Both the position numbers and the translations under genes were made by a program. Source: Nyssa sinensis (lineage: Eukaryota; Streptophyta; Magnoliopsida; Cornales; Nyssaceae). Taken from it: a DNA stretch of 64,000 bases. Location of the stretch: contig CM018038.1 of NCBI GenBank assembly GCA_008638375.1, forward strand, positions 13,910,515 through 13,974,514, in the 5' to 3' direction. Positions 45,716 to 57,397 of this stretch are shown in pieces (position 1 is the stretch's first letter; each line of letters starts with the position of its first letter). The notes below the pieces were generated by a model, which was not told the origin of the DNA, searched no databases, and saw nothing but the letters and a program-made list of their open reading frames with translations.

Positions 45716-46100
45716 GTTAATTACATGTATGCAATCTCGAACTCATCCATAACCTAGTAATTATGATTGAACCTTTTCGAGAAAAATTGAAGATCCAAAG
45801 ATTTCTCCTTTTGCATTTTTTATGATGTTTGAAATATTAAACTCTTGTTTTAGAATAAATAATGAGCCCACAATGAAACAAGAAAAATTTTCTTTTGCTT
45901 CTTCTTCTTCATCCACCACAATTTCGTTCTTCTCATAATCACCAAAAACATGTTATCGTACTTCAGATTCATTCTCATATGTAATGTTGACAACTTTCAT
46001 AGGAATCTCTTACTTCTTTACAATAGTAATTAAATTACTATTATATTTTTCTTTCACAATAGAGTTTGTTGAATCTATTGGTGTTGCTAGATCTACACTT
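45716..46100. repeat. Segmental duplication block P, copy 3
   Basis: Matches 17478-17851 and continues unbroken into X3 across TAC-ACT-TTAATCT, showing the site before CACTA insertion. Confidence 0.8.
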
Positions 46101-49100
46101 TAATCTATTAATTTGAAACCTTCTACTTTTTTTTTCTCACATTAGAAGTTGTTACCTTGATATAAATATGATCATTAAAAATTGATAGATTAATTTTCAT
46201 ACGAGAACTTTGAAAATTTTTCTTTATGAAACATATTTATGATGTATTTGTCTTTCAAATTATACACGAAAACCTTTAAAATTGTCATAATTCGAATAAT
46301 TTACATACCCTTTGATTTCTTTTCATAGGTTTACGAATCTCGTAGTTCTCTTCTTCTTCAAAATTTGGATTGTCTCTATAAGTGCCTTTGGTGATGTCGA
46401 TTTGGTACGAATCTATCAATAGGCTAGTTTCAGACAAATCCTTCGGTACGGTTCTATCGATTGGAAGGTATCTATTGGCATTGAGATTGAGCACTAGAAG
46501 CATCTCATAGATCTCACCAATATGTTGCCTATGTTTGTCAATCACACTTCATAAAACCTCTGCCCCATGACCTACGTCAATGGGGTTTGTGTTTTTGCCT
46601 CCGTTGTTTTCCATTTAGTTAGGCAAATTTTCGATCTACTACCAATTCACGTATCACAAAAATGTGAAAGAAATCGCACACACTGAATTCTTTGAAAACC
46701 AAATAACACGGAGATTATTCACCTAGCTAACATGAGATTTTTTTTTTTCATATTGATAAAAACTTAATAGTAGAAGACTATTACACCATAGTTATAGAGT
46801 TAGAATAATACTAATTCGAATAGGAAACTACAAATTCTCTACTTGCTATATTAGTCTTAATAGAATTAAGAAATAGAGAAATTAAGGGAAAAAATTGAAA
46901 ACTAAAGAATCATACAATAATTTTGAAACAAAATACATATTTTTGTCTGTCATATATCAAAAACTCTGTCATTTGATAAACATAAAATATATTGGAATAT
47001 TATATAACTACGCTTAAAATAGGCTACGACAATATAAAACAATCGCAAAAAATAAATAAGAGTATCGTTAAAGAATCAAATTAAAATTAAGATAAGGATA
47101 AAATTAAAAAAACTTTAAATGAAATAGGAAAAAAATTAGAAATTGGAGAAATGTATTTTAAAATCTTATAAAATGTATAAAAAAAAATTTCTAATAAAAA
47201 ATTGAGGGGCACAATTTCCCTTAGCCCACTCCATCCATAGTGAAAAAGTTTAATGGAATGATTTGACCGACGAAACTCTAAGATCTGAGCACTATGTAAC
47301 ACTTATATGAGTTTTTATAATGCATATGAACAATTTAATATGAAAAATAGTATCAGTCATAGTTATTATAATTGAACTGAACAATAATTTGGTGAAGAGG
47401 ATGATTCACTAATTCAATCGATTTATAATTAATATAAAAAAAAATTATATTAAATAATTAATATTTTAGCTAAATGTATATGCAATTTAATATAAAAGTT
47501 ATTACATAGCAGTGGTGACCATGTGGCTAAAGTAGTTTCTTTTCCTCATAAAAAACTCAAGTTCGATTCTTCAAGTCTCTATATACATATGAAACACTAT
47601 GATAACATTTTATAGTTTCTTTTTGATAACTATAACTCATGAAACCAGCCGCTCCCTTTTTTCCCATCTCTAAGAGCCTGTTTAGTGTGGGGTCGGGCCG
47701 GCCCAAATGCCGTTTTCAGCTTGGAAGTTATTTTTTAGAGTTCAATATCCAAAATTTAAAATTCTCACCAGAACTTGAAACTTGAAAGTACTCTGTGAAT
47801 TCTTTTGGTTTATATTTATGCAACCGATTCTAAGTATTTTAATGTTATAAAACTAAGTTCACATTTTATTCTTTGGACAAAAAAACTCTTATAGAGATTA
47901 TCAAAATATTGCACCCATAAATATGAGAATACTATTTTAAAAGATGTAACACAATTTGATTTCAAAAATAAAAAGAAAAAATACAAAAATTACAGAATTT
48001 CCTATTTTATATGATAAAAAACAAAATCAAAACTTGTATCACTCAAAAAATATTTAAAAACAATGAATTTTTACTTAATAACAAATAAATTTAACGCGGG
48101 AAAGAAAAGATAAAATGTTACTTTTCTTAAGTGATAAGGAGTTTGAGTTGGGGTAAATTTTTGTTTTTTTTATCCTAACTCAATAGGATATAAACGTAAG
48201 ATGAAAATTTACTTATCTGAGAAAAAATTATGTAATTGTAAAAATTATAACTAAAATATAAAATATAATTACGATAAAATTTAAATTTAAAACATAATAT
48301 ATAAGTTTGTACAATACTTATTGCAACATCCAATGCATCCTTTTTATTTCTCAAATTTATTGAACTTCCATCATTTCGGCGTATTTGCCAGAGTCCATAT
48401 TTATTTGGTTGAACAAGCACTCCAATAAGTAATATGAGAATATCAAAACAAAGAAGTGAACTTGTAACTCGAGAACGGTGAACACATAAGACAAACTTTA
48501 TTTTAAAAAAGGCTTTACTATGTTACTCACATTTTACTCAATCAAAAGCTTGACTATTGATACTTGCAGTAAACATGGCATTCTTAGTAGATTCACAGTG
48601 CATACACGACATAGTGAATGCTTCGGCATCAATTCTCCTCATCTGTCCGACCAATCACTCCAGATCTGGTGAGAAGCAAGTCATTCGATGACAGATAATA
48701 CTGAAAAAATCTTTCTAAAAGTGATGCAATCACCCAATCATTCCAAAAAAATATAAAAAAATACTAAAATATTATATTAGTAAAAGGAAAAATATAAAAT
48801 TAAATGCCATATAGGATTGGTGAAAATACTTATAAATAAGTGACTACTACATGTCCTTCTACAAAAATATAACTTATCATGTATTTATCAATAAGTGACT
48901 ATACTAAAGAGTTTATACTAATTAACTTTGTTTTTAAAAATTATTTATTTCTTTCAATTTGAATTATCATATTTTTCTATGTTGGTCTGAAGGAAGAAGA
49001 TCTAAAATATTAACCTTTTTCTAATCATCTTCAGGACATAAGTTCTGTCTTCTTTTTGACGAGTAATATTAGGTATTCTTAATTTATATTTTTAATATGA

Positions 49101-49230
49101 TGTGTCAAGATATAGAGATTTTGAAAATTACATTTATGCGAAACCCAAAATCATTTTGGCTATCCTAAGGACAAGTTTTAGAACCTTGTTTTTTTTTGTG
49201 CATCATAAACAAATGGGCATTTGCCTCATT
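46101..49230. repeat. Segmental duplication block X, copy 3
   Basis: Third full copy of X, ending in GTGCATCATAAACAAATGGG as after X2. No Y block follows. Confidence 0.85.
46310..48700 (-). pseudogene. Unrecognised gene remnant in X3
   Basis: Same three pieces as in X1: near 48570-48680 (Q-M-R-R-I-D-A-E-A-F-T), near 48310-48420 (Q-P-N-K-Y-G-L-W, R-N-K-K-D-A-L-D) and near 46330-46610 (D-K-H-R-Q-H-I-G-E-I-Y-E-M, L-L-I-D-S-Y-Q-I-D). A TAG interrupts the first piece. The last piece ends at R-N-Q-R followed by GTATGT, a good donor site. No family is recognised. Confidence 0.35.
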
Positions 49231-51066
49231 GTTTATTTGTTTGTTTGAAACTAGGTGACCTTATTTTGAGTTTATGGGCTCCTAGACAAACAAAGATATG
49301 TATCCAAACACAATCAATTGACTTTGCCTAGGATCATAGTACACATTCAATGATTTTTACCATTTTCAATTACCCAAGGCCTCTTGTTCTTTCAAGTATG
49401 GTACCGCAGGGTGACTTTTATCTCAGAATTAATGAAAATGATGGAAAATGCTTAGAATGACTCTTTTTCTCAATCATGTTGATGTAATTTTCTTGTTCCA
49501 TTAACATACTCTTTCCTTCAACCAAAACTAGTAATTAAAAAGAAGAAAAAGAAATGGATATCAATCTATGGGGAACTAGATGCAGGACCAACTTGGCAGA
49601 TAATAGGTCTATTTCACTGATGTATCGCTCCGACTGCCTTGAGTGTGACTTCATTAATCTTCTTAGTCACAAACTACTGTTAATGCACCAACCTAACCAG
49701 AAAATTGTAATATAATATAGTCATGATTTTGACTTAATACCAAATATTGCAAAGAGATTGCTCCAAATTAACTACTATTATAAATCGCTCCCGAAATTTT
49801 AATTAAAAAAAAAAAATTGTACAGGATCTGAGCATCACTCGAATAATATTCCAATGTTTAATGTAAACCTATTAAGTATTTTATGTTACCCTTTTGAAAC
49901 CAATCTTTCATGGACTAGCTTTAAGATAGCTTAGAACTCTACTACCATGTTTTTTTGACTTGGTGAGCATTGGCCCCTTGAGCTTGTGGCTAAGGTGATT
50001 CCATTGAAGGGGCAGCTTATATATGTACAGATGCAGTCATTTGCACCTTTCTACGTGCTATGTAGTCTATGATTTCTTATAACTTTAAGTAGAAGTAGTT
50101 GAATTTTGATATCGAGTAAATTTTCACTACTAGTTTTAATACACCACTTAATCATGGTTATTTATTTGTAACTATTATAAGCAAGACTCACATAACAATA
50201 ACATAATTGTCATAAAAAAAGCAAGATTTACTTCGCAAGAACATAATTACTATAAACAAGACCCGTATGACAGTACCATAATTAGTTAATTAAGGAGTGT
50301 TACTATTGTATATTAGGCCTTAAAATTTAACAAATGAAGTCACGATGTAAGCTAGCCTGAGAAGTAGCCACGTTACAAATTAATTACAAATCTTCACTTT
50401 TATAATAGTAATATATATATCGATATAGTGATAAGAAAATTAACTTAACTACTATGTCGTGAATAATTAAATTCACGTCAATTGGGCGTGGAGTCACTTG
50501 AACCGCTAGAATATTATCAATCATTCGGATAAGACTTTTATATAACTTAACTATTATATCATGAATAATTAAATTCACGTCAATTAGGTGTGGAGTCACT
50601 TGAACCACTCGAATATTATCAACCATTCGGATAAGACTTTTATATAACTTAAGTATTATATCATGAATAATTAAATTTGCCAATTAGGCGTGGAGTCACT
50701 TGAAGCACTAGAATATAATCAACCACCCGGATAAGACTTTTATACATATGACCTTTATATATGGGTAATACATGTCTATTACCCGTAGTGACTCTATTTC
50801 TAGCCCAAAACAAGAAGTATACAGATCGAGACCATTAACCTGCTTGGCATCGTACAACGCAAAAACAAACATATCAAAATCTTGCACCGAACCTTTGGAA
50901 TATATATTTATTTAATAACATGAACATCAACATTCAACAACAAAGATTCTAAATAAAAACTATCGTTTAGAATTCTCCCTCGTATTCTTTTCCTCTTTCT
51001 CTTAATCCAAACACAAGTTTACGGGCCCTCTCCCTTTTCTTCTCCTTCATAGTTTCTTCAATTGCC
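49231..51066. other. Intergenic region upstream of the ATL gene
   Basis: AT-rich, without coding signal except a 102 bp triple repeat (listed separately). A TATA-like TATATATTTA at 50901-50910, about 160 bp before the ATG, and a CT-rich leader (50974-51060) fit the promoter and 5' UTR of the ATL gene. Confidence 0.5.
50439..50742. repeat. 102 bp tandem repeat, three copies
   Basis: The CGGATAAGACTTTTATA landmark recurs at 50526, 50628 and 50728. Each unit has GTGGAGTCACTTGAA and a GAATAATTAAATT stretch. It begins about 325 bp upstream of the ATL start codon. Confidence 0.85.
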
Positions 51067-52197
51067 ATGATGAAGCACAGAAAACTGTTTCCGACTTCAA
51101 CTGCCGCAAACCAAACTGACTGTACGTATTTTTGTGACCCATCCTGCCCATATGAATGTTACCCATACCCAGAGTATTTCATGCCACCACCGCCGCCGCC
51201 ACCGACAGGCCAAAGCCAACACATACCACCCTACGTAATCATCGTTGTCTCCTTGCTTGCCAGCCTCTTCCTTCTGGTCAGTTACTATGTGGTCATCGTG
51301 AAGTACTGTTCCCCTTGGAATCGTTTTAGGGCACAGCAAACCAATTCAGACGGTCCAGATGAAGAGTTTGTCGATGAAAATCAGGGGCCGCCTCTTGACC
51401 ACCCTATCTGGTACATCGCCACCGTGGGTCTGCAACCGTCAACCATCAATTCAATCACTGTCTTCAGGTACAAGAAAAGTGATCGTTTGATCGAAGGAAC
51501 CGAGTGTTCGGTTTGTTTAAGCGAGTTTCAAGAAGATGAGACTCTTAGGTTACTGCCTAAATGTAATCATGCATTTCACATCCCTTGTATTGACACTTGG
51601 TTGAGATCACACACCAATTGTCCATTGTGTCGTGCCAGTATCGTATTCAACACACTGACTACTCTGGCTTCAACTGGCCAGAATTTTCACAATCCGAGTC
51701 CCAATGAAGAGACCCAGATGGAGAATTCGGACAGTGATGGTGAATTGGTAAGCAATTCGGTCAGTGATGGCGAAGTCTGTGAAAACAGGGCCAGGACAGA
51801 GGTTGTAGTTGAATTACCACATGTTGATGATGAAAGAAAGGAATTTGAGAATTCAAAGGATTTGGCTGATAATAATATGATTATGGAGGATGAGATACAA
51901 CCAGAAAGGAATTCTGTTTCAATTGATTCATCAACAGCTGCAAATTTTGGTCTCGCCATGGCTAACATTTGTGTGGTTGAATCCGAAGGGAGTTCAGTTA
52001 ATCAGAAAGAGAATGTGCAAGAACCTGATTTGGGTATTGTTCAAAATGGGGATTCAAGCACGGCGAGACTGATGGGTGGTTCTGTTGCACAATCTCTGCA
52101 TAAGAGACCTGTTTCAATGAAGAGATCATCATCATGCGGCCGCAGGTTATTTTTATCAAGACATAGCTGGAGCCAAAATTCCATTCTTCCCTTGTGA
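51067..52197 (+). CDS. ATL-family RING-H2 E3 ubiquitin ligase (376 aa)
   Basis: Intronless, as usual for ATL genes. The protein has a Cys-rich and poly-Pro N-terminus (P40-P46), one membrane segment (about residues 55-79), a basic stretch, a GLD-type motif reading G-L-Q-P-S-T-I (121-127), and a RING-H2 finger with C147, C150, C166, H168, H171, C174, C185 and C188 and the conserved W178 expected for E2 contact. The C-terminal half is acidic and S-rich, ending in a basic R-S-S-S-C-G-R-R stretch. Length and N-terminal Cys pattern resemble the ATL51/ATL52 type. It should act as a membrane-anchored E3 ligase; substrates are unknown. Start at the first of two adjacent ATGs. No defects seen. Confidence 0.93.
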   Translation: MMKHRKLFPTSTAANQTDCTYFCDPSCPYECYPYPEYFMPPPPPPPTGQSQHIPPYVIIVVSLLASLFLLVSYYVVIVKYCSPWNRFRAQQTNSDGPDEEFVDENQGPPLDHPIWYIATVGLQPSTINSITVFRYKKSDRLIEGTECSVCLSEFQEDETLRLLPKCNHAFHIPCIDTWLRSHTNCPLCRASIVFNTLTTLASTGQNFHNPSPNEETQMENSDSDGELVSNSVSDGEVCENRARTEVVVELPHVDDERKEFENSKDLADNNMIMEDEIQPERNSVSIDSSTAANFGLAMANICVVESEGSSVNQKENVQEPDLGIVQNGDSSTARLMGGSVAQSLHKRPVSMKRSSSCGRRLFLSRHSWSQNSILPL

Positions 52198-54301
52198 AGC
52201 TGCTATTATTCTCTGATACATATGTCAGAATGGGATATTGAATCTGCAACATATATAGAGATGTCTCAAGCATTCTCAATAAGTTGGGCCTTGGGAATTC
52301 TCTATTCATATGTCTGAAAAACCTTATATATATAAAAGGAAAATCAGATGAGCTCCAAACTACGATCTGCTTAGGAAGAATATATTTTGGTGTATTGGTT
52401 GTGTTTTCAAGTTCTGAAGGAGAGAATAAGTTTGAGTACCAGCAGGAAGTTTGAGTACCAGAAGGAAGTTTGAAATGCAGCATGAGTTTTCAAAGCCTAA
52501 ACTGGTTTTGATATGTTAGTATTATTTGGCTATGTAAATAAAATGTAAATGTATATTGAGGCAATTGGTTTGGGAAATGATGGTGTCTTCAGTACTTCTA
52601 AAATATGCATTTGTTCCCTCTACAAGAAATGGTAATAATGTATGTCTAATGTCTGTATACTTCCAACTGAGATTTCAATGGATGGAGAACTAGTTGAAGA
52701 TATGTGACCTCCAAATGAAGATTATAGATGGTGTGAGGCTTATTCTTGTTTCAGGATCTTCTGTTTCCAATATGTTGTTTATGTCCAAGGAATTGGTAGG
52801 CAATCACTAATTTTGTTCCGATAACATGAAGTGAATATCTATTGACTGGGGTGTCAAAATGGAAACATTGTCACTCCTTTTGCTAGATACAGTATTTGAT
52901 GTTAAGCTTCATTAATTATCTAGCCTGAATGAAGTAATTTATGTTGATCATGATGAACTTGTTCTTGTTGAATGCTGTCATGTACAGCTTTTTCTTTGAA
53001 TAAACGGCATGAAATCTTGACCACAACATCTAGGAATTAAATGGAAAATGGCTCGTTGTAAAACCTTTTGATGCATCGATGAAATATATTTCTGTAGAAT
53101 TTTACTAAGAGAAGTCTAGAGATGGCTCTTTGGGATCTTGTCTACCTTCTTCTACCTCTTAAGTCAAGCTTGGAACTCTCTCTGTGCCTTAGTCTATAGA
53201 AGTTCATTTTGATATTTGTTCAGTGCCCAATTGAAGGAGTCAGAATCACTTTGATTTTCAGTTCTGCCTGAGACATTTAAGCTTGTTGCCTATGTTGAAG
53301 GGGTAGGGATAAAATCATAAAACTGAGTTTGAAATGAGAAATGTACAATTTTTGGAGCAATTTAGTCAATATTTTCATGCTAAAAGAAAATCATTATTCA
53401 TACTGAAATTTCAACCGCGCAATGCGGTAAAAGTGTAAAACAGTACAAAGTAACAAACAAGGAATAAATTAATAATAATACCATATTAAAGAAAGATTAC
53501 AAATTAAAAGTTTAGCAATGCTCTAGTCCTTAGGCCTCATTTGGACAACGAGATAATAGGGTTGGATAAGTATATTTGGTGTCTTCAATTGGATGATATA
53601 TCGGGTGTACCATTTATATCTCATCCGGATAAGATATAATATAAATCAAGGGAGTGGTGGTACATATTATCGTATCCAATCTTGTTTTTCTATCTGTTCT
53701 TCTAAACATGGTCTTAATGTACATAAAGTGGCTTCCTTTCAAAGTTAGTTCACCTTCCTTTGTGTGAAGGTGAATCATATAGTCCTTAATTTGACCCCTC
53801 GGAGATAATATACCCCAGCACAAGCAAATTGCATTTTGCCCAGAGGATGATGGTTTCACATCTCTATCAAACAAAATTTAAGTAATTAATTTCTCATTGT
53901 AACATCAAGAATTCTCTTCTACTACTGCTAAAAACTAGAAGAATCTTGTTTTGTTGTCTTTCTTTCTTGTTTGGTTTTCAGAAGTGATTCACCATATAAA
54001 TGACTTCCGATACAAAATGTAAACTTCTCCAACCTATATAAAAATTTATATAGGATTTGCTTTCATTAAAATATGTAATAATATACTTTAGTGGAAACAG
54101 ATAAACTTGATCCAATCATACTGTATGGTATTATATCTTAAAAACAGATTCTATAGCTTAAAGAAGAAAAAATGGAGGACGATATATCCAAATTCTTGTA
54201 CTAAAAATGAAAGCAAAAACATTATGCAACCATTTAGGAGATAAACTTGATCCAATCATAGTGTATGGATTATATGAATTCATTCTTTCAAAATGTAAAC
54301 T
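52198..54301. other. 3' flank of the ATL gene and intergenic sequence
   Basis: AATAAA at about 52538-52543 is a candidate polyadenylation signal for the ATL gene. Further on no gene is seen. A 27 bp stretch (GATAAACTTGATCCAATCAT...) occurs twice, near 54101 and 54240. Confidence 0.45.
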
Positions 54302-54523
54302 TGTCAAAATAAGACTTGAGAAAGCTGTGCTTTTTGTTATCTGTTTTTGTGTCAAAAGGCTACAATATATACACATACAAGATCAAATCATGATATGAAT
54401 AGCAAGGAAATAAAATAAAATCTCAACTAATTCCCTTGAATAAAGGGATTACAAATTTCTAAATATGTGCAGTAAGGATTATCTCCAAAAATAACGTTAA
54501 TCAAATCTCAACAAATCTTAACA
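54302..54523 (-). repeat. 3' LTR of the copia element
   Basis: 222 bp. In element orientation it starts TGTTAAGATTTG and ends with CA. It matches 61423-61646 closely. Confidence 0.9.
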
Positions 54524-54537
54524 CTCCCCCTCAAGTT
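54524..54537 (-). promoter_or_regulatory. Polypurine tract of the copia element
   Basis: AACTTGAGGGGGAG on the minus strand, immediately before the TG of the 3' LTR. Confidence 0.85.
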
Positions 54538-56018
54538 GGAGCATGTATATCCAACATGTTCAACTTGCTTCTTAAGTCCTTAAACACGTTTCTTCCAAGA
54601 GCTTTTGTAAAAACGTCTGCCAACTGCAAATGAGATGGAACAAATTTTGTAACAATCTGACCTTCTTGTATCTTTTCTCTTACAACATGGCAATTGAGTT
54701 CTATGTGCTTGGTGCGCTCATGATATACTGGATTTCCTGCTATGTGAAGTGCAGCTTGATTATCACATAATAACTTTGCTGGTCCTGTGGAAATCTGCAT
54801 GTCATTAAGCAAAAATTTGAGCCAAGTTAATTCACAAGTTGCTGCTGCCATGGACCTGTACTCAGCTTCCGAGGATGATCTTGAGATTGTTTTCTGCTTC
54901 TTGGCCTTCCATGAAATCAGTGAATTTTCGAAGTACACACAATAACCTGTAGTTGATCTTTGAGTCATAGGACAGTTTGCCCAATTTGCATCACAATAAG
55001 CCTTCAAGTTGAAAGAATTGCTTGATGAAAATAACAAGTCGAGACCTGGACTTCCCTTAAGGTACTTAATAATGCGAAGAGAAGCATCCCAATGAGGCTT
55101 TCTTGGTACATGCATAAATTGGCTTAGGATATTGACTGGGTATGTGATGTCTGGTCTTGTGGTTGTGAGATAGATTAATTTTCCAACTAATCTCTTATAG
55201 CGCTTTGGATCATGTAACAAATCACCTTGATCATCCGTGAGCTTTAGATTTACTTCCATTGGAAAATTCGAAGGTTGAGCACCCAAGTAACCAACATCAT
55301 CTATAATATCTAAAATATATTTTCATTAAAAGATTACGATGTCTGCTTTGGACCTTGCAACTTCCAAGCCAAGAAATTTTTTTAGAGAGCCGAGATCTTT
55401 GATATGGAATTGTTGATGCAAAAAATCTTTGAGACTTTGTATAGCAGTTGCATCATTGCTTGTTCTCACTATGTCATCTACATAGATGAGCACCATAGTT
55501 GTAGATGAACCTTTAGTCTTCACAAATAAAGAATAATCTGAATGTGATTGAACAAAACTAGCTTTTCTAATAGCATGAGAGAATTTTGCAAACCAATTTC
55601 GAGGGGCTTGTTTAAGCCCATAGAGGGACTTATGCAGTTGACATACAAGCTTCTCCCCCTGTCGACAAAGACCCGGTGGTGGAGTCATATATACCTCTTC
55701 CTCTAAATCACCATGGAGGAAGGCATTGGTCACATCCATTTGATGTAATGGCCATTGTTTGGCTACAGCAACAGCAACAGCAACAACAAGAAGACATTAA
55801 ACAGTTGTTAATTAGGTAACAGGTGCAAATGTTTCAGTGGAATCCAAGCCTTTTTGTTGAGAAAATCCTTTGCCAACTAACCATGCTCTGTAATGTTCAA
55901 TCGTGCCATTAGAATTGTATTTGATACGATATATCCATTTGGTGCCAATGGGGCGATGACTAGTAGGCAAAGGAACCAAAGACCATGTCTTTCGAGTAGT
56001 AAGTGCATCAAAGTTCAC
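54531..56018 (-). pseudogene. Copia reverse transcriptase and RNase H
   Basis: From right to left: K-T-W-S-L-V-P-L-P and G-T-K-W-I-Y-R (55812-56018), then D-V-T-N-A-F-L-H-G-D-L, L-Y-G-L-K-Q-A-P-R and the catalytic Y-V-D-D (55326-55739). RNase H follows with K-R-L-V-G-K-L-I-Y-L, Y-C-D-A-N-W-A, S-R-S-S-S-E-A-E-Y and D-N-Q-A-A-L (54531-55286). The three pieces share one frame. Two adjacent stops near 55322-55328 (TAA TGA, where CAA CGA is expected), another stop between 55739 and 55812 and a frameshift at about 56008-56018 break it. Confidence 0.9.
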
Positions 56019-57397
56019 GTTGCATGGCCTCTTGCCATTTCGGATCTAATACAACCTGTGCATATGAGGTTGGTTCGAGAACACTTGAAATAGCATTGAC
56101 AAAGTGTTTATGATTAGAAGATAAAGAATCATATGAAATGTAGTTACTTAAATGGTACCGAGTACCTGACTTGGTTGAAGATTCCTGGTTGGAGATTGCA
56201 TTTGATGGCATTGTACTCACTTGTCCACAATGAAAATCTTGAAGAAAAATGGAAGGTTTTTCGGTGCGTTCACTTCTACGAAGATGAGGTGCTGGGGATG
56301 AGACAGGAGATGAGGAATTTTCTGTAGAAATGTTTTCGGGTAATGGGGAATTAAGGGAATTTGTAAGAGAAGGTGAATTAGTGAAGTATTCGGTTATCTC
56401 AGGTTGGGAAATTTTTGTAGCTGGTGAGTGTTTTGTGGTATGAAAAGGAAAAATTTTCTCATGAAAGATGACATCTCGGCTTGAGAAAAATTGACGAGTT
56501 GTGAGATCATATAAGTGGTAAGCTTTTTGACCAATGGGATAGCCAATAAAGATGCATTTCTTGGCGCAAGAGTCAAATTTGTGAGTGGGGTGTAGATTTG
56601 TTACATAACAAAGACATCCAAAAACTCAAAAATTAGAGTAAATGGGTGGCTTGTTATACAACATTTCATAGGGAGATTTGTGTTGCAGCACAGGGGTGGG
56701 AAAATGATTGATAAGGTAGGTGGCGATAAGCAAACTCTCCGCCCCAAAATTGCAATAGAAGATTAGCATCAATTCTTAAGGCCCTGCCAACGTTTTTGTT
56801 GATGCTTTCATTCAACTACACCATTTTGTTGAGGTGTAGATGAACAAGAGCTTTGAAATGATATGCCAAGATTGGGAAAATATGATTTCATGGATATGAA
56901 TTCTGAGCCATTATCACTTCGAAGACATTTAACTTGGCAATTAAATTAAGTATTGACAAAAAAGATGAAGGTTTTTAGTAACCCTTGTGTTTCGGATTTG
57001 AATTTCATTAGGAATATCCATGTGTATCTAGTATAGTCATCGACAATGGTTTAAAAATAATGTGCCCCTATTTGAGTTACAATATGGAGGGGTCCCCAAA
57101 TATCACAGTGAATAAGATCAAAAGAATGTAAAGTTTGAATAGTACTAGAAGGAAAAGGTAGCCGTGTTTGCTTAGCCAAATGGAAAGTTTCACACGAATG
57201 TTGAGAATTAAATACAAATGAAGGAATAACATGACTCAAAAACTGTGAAGGTACCTTAGAGGGATGTTCTAACCGCTGGTGCCATGGAATTTTTGTAGTG
57301 GAATCCACTTAATAAGTGATCAGTTTGGGAGGTGATGCAAATTTTATTGATGACACAAAGTAGTATAAGCCATTAATGTAAAGATCTGAAAAATCAA
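56019..57397 (-). pseudogene. Copia GAG-pre-integrase and integrase region
   Basis: The W-H-Q-R-L-E-H-P and F-D-L-I-H-C-D-I-W-G-P pre-integrase and core start lie at 57051-57310. Further on, R-S-D-N-G-S-E-F and Q-Q-N-G-V-V-E carry the second and third catalytic positions near 56800-56920. Stops include TAA for an expected CAA (V-N-T-*-F-N-C) and TGA for an expected CGA (V-V-E-*-K-H). Confidence 0.8.
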
